DNA from: Bacillota bacterium | GTDB taxonomy: Bacteria; Bacillota; Clostridia; Acetivibrionales; DTU013 | Assembly: GCA_023409735.1 (NCBI GenBank) | Contig: JAEYRB010000010.1 | Location: forward strand, 124,001 to 188,000 | Reading direction: 5' to 3' | DNA: 64,000 nt | Shown here: positions 9,127 through 17,056 of the stretch, piece by piece | How the letters are laid out: every line of letters starts with the position of its first letter | How positions within the stretch are numbered: position 1 is the first letter of the stretch | Made by a program: the position numbers and the translations under genes | Notes under the pieces: generated by a model | What the model was told of the DNA's origin: nothing | The model's input: only the letters and a program-made list of their open reading frames with translations | Database searches by the model: none

Positions 9127-9530
9127 TATAAACACATCCTCCATTTTAGTTATTACTTGTATCTTTGGAGCAATTGCATTGTATTATTTATAAAGCTCCT
9201 CAGCATAACATTATGGGTACGTCTGATTTTTAGTCCACTACACATTATAATTACTAATTAAATTATGACTACATCGACATACCTTATATTAATAAATATA
9301 TGTATGCTAGGTTTATGATATCCTGTTTATAGTACCAAGTCAATTACGATATTGTTAAATTTTTTAAATCGAACCAAGAGTTTATTCCCTCATCCTGTTT
9401 ACATACCAGCTTTATGTTCATTTTGATATTCATCACGGATTAGGATACTTTCTTCTATGTGTGGTTCTTATGAGGTATCACAACGATATTTCTATAAACA
9501 CAATTTATTATGGTGAATTTGAACAAAAAA

Positions 9531-9573
9531 TTGTGACACGTCACAATGCCAATAAAATGTTTTATGTTATACT
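9531..9573 (+). promoter_or_regulatory. Putative activator palindrome and promoter for the MBL-CdaR-GntP operon
   Basis: TTGTGACACGTCACAA (9531-9546) is two 7-bp arms, TTGTGAC and GTCACAA, around AC. A good -10, TATACT, lies at 9568-9573, but no -35 is seen 17 nt upstream of it. The implied transcription start near 9580 puts the palindrome centre at about -41.5, the class II activator position. The binding protein is unknown. The arms look Crp/Fnr-like, but the TGTGA-TCACA spacing is 4 rather than the Crp spacing of 6. Confidence 0.55.
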
Positions 9574-9642
9574 TATTGTATGAAATATGCAAATTAAAAC
9601 ATATTATGACACGAACGGAACAATAATGGAGGTTCACGTATA

Positions 9643-10464
9643 ATGGTTCGAGTGACAACTTTAATGGATAATAAACCCTCTGAACATAAAGCCCTTGTAT
9701 CTAAACACGGTTTATCTTTGTTTATTGAAACTCAAAACGACAGTATTATTTTTGACTGTGGTTCGGATAAGGACACTATTTATAATGCAAAATTGCTTGG
9801 AGTTGATATATCATCCACGAAGCATTTGGCCTGTAGTCATAGCCACTATGATCATGTGGGTGGAGTCAAAGATGTTATAGCAGAAGGATTTTATGGTACA
9901 TTATACACGGGGATGGGCTTTTTTGACAAAAAATATGCCTGCAATGATGTAAAATATACGTTTCTTGGAGCGAATTTTGATAGTAATACTATAATGCATA
10001 ATAATATTACTCACGTTGTGTGTGAAGATGTACTTGAAATATTCCGTGATTGTTTTCTGGTAAGCAACTTTCCGAGAATTTATTCATTTGAAAGTATTCC
10101 ACCACGCTTTGTCAAGGATGTGAACGGCAATATTCAATCGGATTTGTTTGAAGATGAAATCTGTATAGTAATCAGAACGGGAAAAGGACTTGTCGTAATA
10201 GTAGGTTGTTCCCACCCTGGTATATTAAATATGCTTTGCCATGTTGAAAAACGTTTTAATGAAGCTATTTATGCTGTTTTAGGAGGCGCACACTTGGTTG
10301 AGGCGGATGACAAAAGAATCAACATAACTGTAGACAAGCTTATAGAAATGGGAATTAAGTTTATAGGAATGTCCCATTGCTCCGGTGAAAAGATTCAAGA
10401 AAACATGAAAGAGAGGGGTATACAAAACTGTTATATGTCAGTAGGAAGTGAAGTCAGGTTTTAG
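9643..10464 (+). CDS. MBL-fold metallo-hydrolase
   Basis: 273 aa with the metallo-beta-lactamase metal motif SHSHYDHVGG at about residues 66-75, later ligands in VVGCSHPGI and MSHCSGEK, and an N-terminal TTLMDNKPSE strand. It resembles the subgroup often named 7,8-dihydropterin-6-methyl-4-(ribofuranosyl)aminobenzene-5'-phosphate synthase-like, but the substrate cannot be read from sequence. GGAGG at 9628-9632 precedes ATG. It is first in a three-gene operon with a CdaR-type regulator 14 nt downstream and a GntP permease, so a role in use of a small hydroxy acid, or a signal derived from it, is inferred. Confidence 0.85.
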   Translation: MVRVTTLMDNKPSEHKALVSKHGLSLFIETQNDSIIFDCGSDKDTIYNAKLLGVDISSTKHLACSHSHYDHVGGVKDVIAEGFYGTLYTGMGFFDKKYACNDVKYTFLGANFDSNTIMHNNITHVVCEDVLEIFRDCFLVSNFPRIYSFESIPPRFVKDVNGNIQSDLFEDEICIVIRTGKGLVVIVGCSHPGILNMLCHVEKRFNEAIYAVLGGAHLVEADDKRINITVDKLIEMGIKFIGMSHCSGEKIQENMKERGIQNCYMSVGSEVRF

Positions 10465-10478
10465 GAAAGGGTAAACAT

Positions 10479-11645
10479 ATGGATATTACACGGATGGCAA
10501 AGATGGCGCAGGAATTTGTAATATCAACCTCAAAAGCTGTTGGTAATCGTACCCTTAATGTAATGGATACAAAAGGAATCATTATTGCATCCTCTGATCC
10601 GAAACGGGTAGGTACCTTTCATCAAGGAGCATTTGAAGCGATAACTACAAGGCAGACAATACAGATACATTCAGCGGATGTACAGCGTTATGAAGGCGCA
10701 CTTGAGGGGTGTAATACTCCAATTTACTATAAAGGCAAAATTATCGGGGTTATAGGTATATATGGAGAGCCTGAAGAGGTGGCAGATACAGCAAATCTAT
10801 TGAATCTATATGTCACGCAGTTTTTTGAGCAGAACGCATTGAATTTACGTAAACAGACGGAAGCTGAAGTAAGAAAACAGCTTATGAATATGCTCTTTTT
10901 CCAACAGGAATTATCCGAAGATAACTTAATGCGTTTGGAGGATGCAATTACAGTACACTTAGAAGTACCTTGCAGAATTTATATAGTAAATTTCATATCC
11001 TGTGATCACAAGCTGAAAAAGCTAAAGAGGCTCGATAGTCTTTCTGATTCACTATTGCTGGAAGGATTTATTAATCCTCAGAATGATATCTATGGCGTAC
11101 TGGATGACCGTTTTACTATAATTCATACCTGTAGTAAGAAACAGACGTGTGAAGAAGAATATGTACAAAAATTGTATAATCTTTGTTTAAATGAGCTGGG
11201 AACAGAAATAGAACTTGTTGCAGGAACTCGGTGCAATGAGATAGGCGATATTTCTGCCTCCTATTTGTATACCAGCTTCATGTGCCGAGAAATCAGAGGC
11301 GTTCATATGTTGGACGAGCCTATTTATAAAGAGCATTTTTTGATACATCTTATGAATGCGGACAAAGGAAAAATGACTGCCCAAGAATACTATCTGAAAT
11401 TACTGAAGGCCTTAGGTAAAAGTGGCTTTGCAACCGCAATGCAGACGATTGAAGCTTATTATAGCTTTGAAAGCAGCATTACTAAGGCTGCAGCTGCGCT
11501 TCATATACATAAAAATACTTTATTGTATCGGCTGAATAGGATTTTTTTGATGGCTGAGCTTGAAAGTGCAGGAGCATTTACTCGGGAGCTTTTACTTAAA
11601 CTTGTACTTGATTATTACAAGTACAGAAGTGAAACACATTATTAA
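10479..11645 (+). CDS. CdaR-family sugar-diacid-type transcriptional regulator
   Basis: 388 aa. Residues about 1-130 match the putative sugar diacid recognition domain (AQEFVISTSKAVGNRTLNVMD, IIASSDPKRVGTFHQGA, IGVIGIYGEP). The C-terminus has the PucR/CdaR-type helix-turn-helix (SSITKAAAALHIHKNTLLYR). CdaR proteins activate genes for glycerate, glucarate or related acids when they bind the acid. Its position directly upstream of a GntP permease fits local control. The palindrome at 9531 is a candidate binding site. Confidence 0.88.
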   Translation: MDITRMAKMAQEFVISTSKAVGNRTLNVMDTKGIIIASSDPKRVGTFHQGAFEAITTRQTIQIHSADVQRYEGALEGCNTPIYYKGKIIGVIGIYGEPEEVADTANLLNLYVTQFFEQNALNLRKQTEAEVRKQLMNMLFFQQELSEDNLMRLEDAITVHLEVPCRIYIVNFISCDHKLKKLKRLDSLSDSLLLEGFINPQNDIYGVLDDRFTIIHTCSKKQTCEEEYVQKLYNLCLNELGTEIELVAGTRCNEIGDISASYLYTSFMCREIRGVHMLDEPIYKEHFLIHLMNADKGKMTAQEYYLKLLKALGKSGFATAMQTIEAYYSFESSITKAAAALHIHKNTLLYRLNRIFLMAELESAGAFTRELLLKLVLDYYKYRSETHY

Positions 11646-11669
11646 TTTAATCAGAGGAGGTAGTTTCTT

Positions 11670-13007
11670 ATGTCAGGTCTGTATTTAGGGGCGATTATCG
11701 TAATCGCAGTAGTTGCTATGATTATAGCAATTGCAAAATTCAAGCTACACCCGTTTATTGTTATGCTGGTAATCTCTGTGTTAGTAGGACTTGCAGCAGG
11801 TATGAATGCAAATGATGTCGTTAATACTGTGAAAAAAGGCTTTGGCGATATCCTAGCCAGTATAGGTATTGTTATTATTTGCGGTACTATTATTGGAAAG
11901 ATATTAGAGAAGACAGGCGCTGCTCTTACAATGGCAAATAGTATACTTAAAATTGTCGGCCCCAAAAATAGTGTTGTTGCAATGGGAGTAACAGGTTATG
12001 TTGTAGGTATTCCGGTATTTTGCGATTCCGGTTTCGTAGTACTAAGCCCCATTTCCCGTGCGCTTGCACATCAGAGTAAAAAATCACTTGCGGTTTTGGC
12101 TGTAGCATTGAGCGGAGGCCTTTATGCAACGCATTGCCTTGTTCCGCCAACACCCGGTCCAATAGCAATGGCAGGTAATTTGAACGCAGATCTCGGATTA
12201 ACAATCCTTGTGGGCATACTAATTTCAATTCCTGCAACCATTTCAGCAATAATATACGCCAAAAAGGTGGCATCAAAAGTGAATATTCCGGCTAATCCGG
12301 AATATACCGTAGAGCAATTAGTTGATAAATATGGCAAGCTTCCTAATGCTCTGCATAGCTTTTCCCCAATCCTTCTGCCGATTATTCTTATAGCGCTTAA
12401 TTCTGTGGCTACATTCCCATCTGCGCCATTCGGAAATGGATTTATCGCAAACTTGTTTACATTTATCGGAAATCCTGTAATTGCATTAATATTAGGTGTT
12501 TTCCTCGCTATGACATTGATTCCTAAAAGTGAAAAAACAAATACACTTAAGTGGTTTTCAGAAGGTGTTGTAGATGCAGCTCCTATAATTGCTATTACAG
12601 CAGCTGGTGGATCTTTTGGCGCCATTTTAAAAGTTCTACCCCTTGCTGACGCACTTAGTGGCTCTTTGTTGGGACTTGGTATCGGAGTATTTGTTCCATT
12701 TATTATTGCAGCTTTGTTGAAATGTGCCATGGGTGCATCTACAGTTGCCATGATTGTTACGTCAACCATGATGGCACCGCTTATGCCTTCGCTTGGATAT
12801 ACTAGTGAATTTGCAAAAGTCCTTGTTATTATGGCTATTGGTATAGGATCAATGTTTGTGTCACATGCCAATGATTCATACTTCTGGGTAGTTTCCCAAT
12901 TCTCTGATATGGACACAAAATCTGCTTATAAATGCCAGACAGGTATGACTGCAGTAATGAGTATTGTAAGCATTCTTATCGTATTTGTATTATCGTTATT
13001 CATTTAG
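11670..13007 (+). CDS. GntP family permease (gluconate/glycerate-type H+ symporter)
   Basis: 445 aa and very hydrophobic, with about 12 membrane segments spread over the length. Family marks include GIPVFCDSGFVVLSPI, THCLVPPTPGPIAMAG and FVSHANDSYFWVVSQFS near the C-terminus. GntP members import gluconate, glycerate and similar hydroxy acids. GAGGAGG lies just before the ATG. With CdaR upstream, glycerate or a sugar acid is the likely substrate, but no kinase or dehydrogenase gene follows, so the catabolic step must be encoded elsewhere. Confidence 0.9.
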   Translation: MSGLYLGAIIVIAVVAMIIAIAKFKLHPFIVMLVISVLVGLAAGMNANDVVNTVKKGFGDILASIGIVIICGTIIGKILEKTGAALTMANSILKIVGPKNSVVAMGVTGYVVGIPVFCDSGFVVLSPISRALAHQSKKSLAVLAVALSGGLYATHCLVPPTPGPIAMAGNLNADLGLTILVGILISIPATISAIIYAKKVASKVNIPANPEYTVEQLVDKYGKLPNALHSFSPILLPIILIALNSVATFPSAPFGNGFIANLFTFIGNPVIALILGVFLAMTLIPKSEKTNTLKWFSEGVVDAAPIIAITAAGGSFGAILKVLPLADALSGSLLGLGIGVFVPFIIAALLKCAMGASTVAMIVTSTMMAPLMPSLGYTSEFAKVLVIMAIGIGSMFVSHANDSYFWVVSQFSDMDTKSAYKCQTGMTAVMSIVSILIVFVLSLFI

Positions 13008-13122
13008 AACTTATGCTTGAACAAAGGCAGCCATTACATATTTTTTAGGAGAGCAGTTATAAAAAAAGGTATGATTGATTTCCAGTCACTTTGCGGTAAG
13101 CAATCACCCATACCCGCATTTT

Positions 13123-13165
13123 AAAGAATCAGCTTCACTAATAATCGGTGAGGCTGATCCTTTAT
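13123..13165 (+). terminator. Hairpin terminator after the GntP gene
   Basis: AAAGAATCAGCTTCAC pairs with GTGAGGCTGATCCTTT with a few mismatches and a short loop, ending in TTT. It closes the MBL-CdaR-GntP operon. Confidence 0.6.
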
Positions 13166-13185
13166 GGGTGCAAAAAAAGCAGGGG

Positions 13186-13240
13186 GTCGACAAGGGAAGG
13201 TTCGGGGGGCAGATAAGGTTTCATCTGTCTTGGTCGACAC
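13186..13240. repeat. Hairpin-forming dispersed repeat between GntP and helD genes
   Basis: GTCGACAAG near the left end is nearly the inverse of CTTGGTCGAC at the right end. Inside is a second arm pair, CAGAT and ATCTG. The string GGTTTCATCTGTCTTG is shared with 15709-15724 and 22866-22880. It lies just past the helD stop and could also end helD transcription. Confidence 0.5.
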
Positions 13241-13258
13241 AAAATATAACCCTTCACC

Positions 13259-15544
13259 TCAAGTCTTCAATAATGGCGTGAGCTCTCCGGTATAATAAAT
13301 ATAAAGCTTGTGAAGGGGTCTGGTCATTGCTACATAAAGAAGCTTTATATCAAGCTCGTCTTCCGTGTAGCTGCTGCTGTCAGCATTATATATGAGAACG
13401 CCGTCGAATTCGAGACCCTTGGCAAGGCTTGAGGGAAGCACTACAGTGCCGCTTTTGTAGACCTCCTCCTTTCCTGTAATCAGGCTGATCTCATCTATTT
13501 GTTTTGAAAGACTGCTGTAAACCTCTTTGCACTCCTTCAAAGTCTTACATATTACAGCAATGGATTTGTAGGACAAGCCTCTGAACTCAGTTATATTCTC
13601 TGCTATTTCATTAATGAGCTGCTTTTTATCAGAGAATTGTGTGATCCTGACCGGCTCACCATGCCTTATAACAGGTCTGCCCTTATTTACATCGCGGCCT
13701 TTTACTTTATCAAGCACTATATTTGCAGCATCCATTATTTCAACAGTTGTCCTGTAGCTTTGCTCCAGTGTCAGAAATTCATTCCTTCTATCACTGAAAA
13801 CATACTTCGTAATTTCATTCCAATCTCTGATACCCCTGTAGGAATGGATCCCCTGGTTCAGGTCCCCCAGAATGGTAAAGGAACTGTCCTTTATGATGCT
13901 TTTAAGTACATATATCTGAAAAGCGCTAAAATCCTGTGCCTCATCTATTACAACATGCTTTACAGGTATTTTTTCATCCATGCCATAAATTCTGAATTTA
14001 AGGTAAATGATTGGTGCTAGATCTTCAATCTCCAGGTAGCCGGATTTTAAAATATCTGCAGTGTAGCTTCGGGCAAAGTTGCAAACTGCTTCACTTAACC
14101 AGGGAGAAACGCATCTCTCGAATTCAGCGGAATTGTTTATAAATTCCTTGTAATATTCATAGGGACTGAGCTTGGAGATCTTTTTGATGTACTCATCTAT
14201 AGCCTTCTTTGCCAGCTTTTCAGAATGCTCCAGTGCATAATCTCTTTGGAGGATCGCCTGAATAACGAGCTTTCGACGTTCCTCATCATCCGGCATTGTT
14301 CCTTTCAGCAAGGCTACCTTTTTATCGCATTCTTCGTAGAGCTGGTTTGTAATGGTTTGCATTCTTGTCTGAAGCCTTGTTTTTAGATTCTTCTTTATTT
14401 CGTTGATTCTTCTAGCAACAGGCCACATCTTGTACTGGTTTATAAAGAATTCATTTAGTTCTTCATATTTGTAGAGCAGTGTTTGCCCAACCTTAAAATC
14501 CTCTTTGGGAATAAAATTTTCCTCTATGCCCTTTAAGTGGGTTTCAATCGCTTCCTTGAAATTCATGGAGGCTTTGAATTCCGATGTCTTCCTCACCAGT
14601 CCCAGTCTGTCCTTTTCCTCCCGGCTAAGCGTATGGTCAACAAAGGCCAGCAGCTTTTCATTAGCGTCACGGAGCTTGAACTTTTTACCGATAAGGTCCT
14701 GGGAAAACTCTTCAAAGGTAGTCTGTCTGACCTTTTCAACACCAAGCTCGGGCAGTACATCGGATATATAATTGAGGAACAGTCTGTTAGGAGCAATGAT
14801 CATAAAATTTTCCGGTATAAAGCTCTTCTCATAATTATATATAAGGTATGCTATGCGGTGCAGTGCAATGGTCGTCTTACCGCTTCCGGCTGCGCCCTGT
14901 ACTATCAGGGGCTTCCACATATCTGCGCGTACAATTGCATTCTGCTCTGCCTGGATAGTTGAAACGATATCCTTTAGCCTGTTATCTGCATTGGCTCCGA
15001 GACAGCCCTGCAGGAACTCGTCATTTGTTGTTATATCAATATCGAATATTTCATTCAGCAGGCCTTTGTCAATGGAGAACTGCCTTTTTAATTTAAGGGT
15101 TCCGTCAATTTTTCCGTCGGGGCAATCGTATGAAGCATCCCCAAGTCTGCCCTCGTAATAAAGGTTGGCTACAGGTGCCCTCCAGTCTACGATTATCAGC
15201 TTCTGGTCCTCATCACGTATAAGAGACATTTTTCCTATATAAAGCTTTTCCGCATCTGTTTTTGAATCTTCAACAAAGTCTATTCTGGCAAAGTATGGAC
15301 GGCTTTTTGCGGCAACGAGATTTCTTAGCTTTACATCCATATTGCCCTGCAGCAGTGTGCTTACAATAATATTAATATAATCCTGACTGTTGTCAGAATT
15401 AAAATGTCTTTTTGACTTGTCGAGATCCCTATCAATACGCCCCTTTTTGGATAGCGTTCCCTCAAGGCTTTTTTCAACGTATCCAAGAGTATAGTTACAC
15501 CTTTCAAGCTCTTCATTATAAGCCGGATGGTTAATTGCCGCCAT
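13259..15544 (-). CDS. helD: RNA polymerase recycling motor ATPase HelD
   Basis: 761 aa, UvrD/Rep superfamily 1. An N-terminal coiled region (NEELERCNYTLGYVEKSLEG) corresponds to the arm that HelD inserts into RNA polymerase. Then come the IVDWRAPVANLYYEG motif, Walker A GAAGSGKTT at about residues 217-225, motif II VVIDEAQDFS, LGDLNQGIH, EQSYRTT, and a C-terminal KGLEFDGVLIYNA and VAMTRP. HelD removes stalled RNA polymerase from DNA. The frame extends to 15559, but GGAGG lies between that ATG and ATG 15544 with 7-nt spacing, fixing the start. Confidence 0.92.
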   Translation of the reverse strand: MAAINHPAYNEELERCNYTLGYVEKSLEGTLSKKGRIDRDLDKSKRHFNSDNSQDYINIIVSTLLQGNMDVKLRNLVAAKSRPYFARIDFVEDSKTDAEKLYIGKMSLIRDEDQKLIIVDWRAPVANLYYEGRLGDASYDCPDGKIDGTLKLKRQFSIDKGLLNEIFDIDITTNDEFLQGCLGANADNRLKDIVSTIQAEQNAIVRADMWKPLIVQGAAGSGKTTIALHRIAYLIYNYEKSFIPENFMIIAPNRLFLNYISDVLPELGVEKVRQTTFEEFSQDLIGKKFKLRDANEKLLAFVDHTLSREEKDRLGLVRKTSEFKASMNFKEAIETHLKGIEENFIPKEDFKVGQTLLYKYEELNEFFINQYKMWPVARRINEIKKNLKTRLQTRMQTITNQLYEECDKKVALLKGTMPDDEERRKLVIQAILQRDYALEHSEKLAKKAIDEYIKKISKLSPYEYYKEFINNSAEFERCVSPWLSEAVCNFARSYTADILKSGYLEIEDLAPIIYLKFRIYGMDEKIPVKHVVIDEAQDFSAFQIYVLKSIIKDSSFTILGDLNQGIHSYRGIRDWNEITKYVFSDRRNEFLTLEQSYRTTVEIMDAANIVLDKVKGRDVNKGRPVIRHGEPVRITQFSDKKQLINEIAENITEFRGLSYKSIAVICKTLKECKEVYSSLSKQIDEISLITGKEEVYKSGTVVLPSSLAKGLEFDGVLIYNADSSSYTEDELDIKLLYVAMTRPLHKLYIYYTGELTPLLKT

Positions 15545-15650
15545 TTTATCGCCTCCCATTTGTATATTTATAACGCGGAACTATATTCTACTAAATTTGA
15601 TTAGTAAAATAAAGGGGTATTTTGGTTATAAGAAAAGTTGAAAAGAAGAA

Positions 15651-15702
15651 CAAGGGCAAACATGCAAAGAAACGGAACAGCCCCATTGTATGTTTGCCCT
15701 TG
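15651..15702 (-). terminator. 13-bp inverted repeat, probable terminator of the sdh/frd operon
   Basis: CAAGGGCAAACAT and ATGTTTGCCCTTG are perfect arms around a 26-nt loop. On the minus strand a T-rich run follows (TTCTTCTTTTC). It lies between the last gene of the leftward operon and helD. The adjacent GGTTCATCTGTCTTGAC (15709-15725) is part of the dispersed repeat family. Confidence 0.55.
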
Positions 15703-15736
15703 TCTGCTGGTTCATCTGTCTTGACTAATAATCCAT

Positions 15737-16273
15737 CTACTTGCTACTTTTTTCTCTTTTTTTAATCCTGATAATATACAAGATTGGGATTGAAATTAAC
15801 CATAATCCAAGAAAAATGAATTTCAAAGTGGTAAAGAAGCTTGAGAATGCGGCAAGCCAGGGCGTTTTCAGCGGGAATGAGTTTATCAGAATCAGCAGCG
15901 AGATATTTTCAATAACATCTAATAGCCCGCGCAGATAGGATATTGCAAGCATCCGTCTCCATCCGGTTTTGAGCAGAGCCCTCCCCATAACAAATTTTAG
16001 AATAAAGTTCTGTACGAGAGCAAAGCTGGCAATGAAAATAAAATCAATCAGCAAAAGCCGTATATATAACAGTCTGCCTTGAATCCCTAAAGTATCAAAC
16101 AGTTTAAAAACCTCAGCACTGCTATGAAAACTCATGTCCAGAGTTCTTGCTCCACTACTAAGAGCTTTAAAGTGCGGCTCATAGACCCGCATTAGCAGCA
16201 GACATACAGCAAAAACAAAGATGACTGCTGTTTTAAATATTCTCATTTTTGTTGCACTATCATTTTTTTCCAT
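15737..16273 (-). CDS. Uncharacterised four-helix membrane protein
   Basis: 178 aa, not recognised. Four hydrophobic stretches (about residues 12-27, 70-92, 105-130 and 142-165) are followed by a basic tail IRIKKREKSSK, so it is a cytoplasmic-tailed integral membrane protein. GGGAGA precedes its ATG. It starts 44 nt after the sdhB stop with no terminator between, so it is probably the fourth gene of the fumarate reductase operon. It carries no visible haem, Fe-S or enzymatic motif. Confidence 0.7.
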   Translation of the reverse strand: MEKNDSATKMRIFKTAVIFVFAVCLLLMRVYEPHFKALSSGARTLDMSFHSSAEVFKLFDTLGIQGRLLYIRLLLIDFIFIASFALVQNFILKFVMGRALLKTGWRRMLAISYLRGLLDVIENISLLILINSFPLKTPWLAAFSSFFTTLKFIFLGLWLISIPILYIIRIKKREKSSK

Positions 16274-16317
16274 AACTGCTTCTCCCTATTTGCTTGACAA
16301 AAGAAACAAGCCGTAGT

Positions 16318-17055
16318 TTACTTTGAAAAAATCTTTTTTATAGCTTCACGATTTGCTCTGGTAATTGAACGAATAAGTGGAACTTTTTTAGGACACACCC
16401 TCTCACAAACCAATGCTTTGCCGCAACTTGCCAAACCATCTTTTCCGCTGATTGCCTGGAGGCGTTCTGTATCATTTTCTTTACCCAGTGGATGATCGTT
16501 CATTGTTATTACACGGGCAATCGCTGACGGTCCCATATATTTGCCCTCAACCTTACTTGTGCGCGGGCATGCATCATAACAGCTTCCGCAGTTAATGCAT
16601 TTTGCATAAGAGTACATTTCATGCTGTGCCGACTGAGGATAGCTAACCCCTGAACCGAGCAGATTGTCTGTTTCCACCCAACTCTTTATGCGCGTGAGCG
16701 AGCGGTCAATTCGACTCCGGTCAACTGTTAAATCTCTAATAACCGGAAATTTTTCTAATGGTTCCAAAACAATTGGCTTTTGACTTGATGATTTTGGTAT
16801 ATCTGATATCCTTGTTGAGCAGGATAGTCTTGGGATACCGTTAATTCGTATACTGCAGGTACCGCATATTTCTTCTCGGCAGTTGCACTCGTGATGAACC
16901 GGAGTTGTCTCAGCAGATGGATTATCCAGCCGTATCAGCAGTGAAAGTATGGTATCGTCTTCATTGCAATCCAACTTAAAGCTTTCCCAATAAGGTTTAT
17001 CCTCCGGTGAAGCTTGACGCTTTATTTTTAGGTATACAAAATTTTGATCTGACAT
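16318..17055 (-). CDS. sdhB: Succinate dehydrogenase / fumarate reductase iron-sulfur subunit
   Basis: 245 aa. The N-terminal ferredoxin domain has CNCREEICGTCSIRING plus a further Cys in RLSC for the [2Fe-2S] centre. The C-terminal helical domain has CINCGSCYDACP and CGKALVCERVCP for the [4Fe-4S] and [3Fe-4S] centres. It passes electrons between the flavoprotein and the b-type cytochrome. The ATG is 1 nt after the sdhA stop (TAA, T, ATG), so the two are coupled. In this anaerobe the menaquinol:fumarate direction is likely. Confidence 0.93.
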   Translation of the reverse strand: MSDQNFVYLKIKRQASPEDKPYWESFKLDCNEDDTILSLLIRLDNPSAETTPVHHECNCREEICGTCSIRINGIPRLSCSTRISDIPKSSSQKPIVLEPLEKFPVIRDLTVDRSRIDRSLTRIKSWVETDNLLGSGVSYPQSAQHEMYSYAKCINCGSCYDACPRTSKVEGKYMGPSAIARVITMNDHPLGKENDTERLQAISGKDGLASCGKALVCERVCPKKVPLIRSITRANREAIKKIFSK

Positions 17056-17056
17056 A

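Noticed and set aside
9531..9546. Classical Crp site
   Set aside because: The TGTGA and TCACA halves are 4 bp apart instead of 6; described only as an unassigned palindrome.
12122..12916. 264-aa frame antisense to the GntP gene
   Set aside because: It is a complement of a clearly coding permease gene, and its composition reflects the opposite strand.
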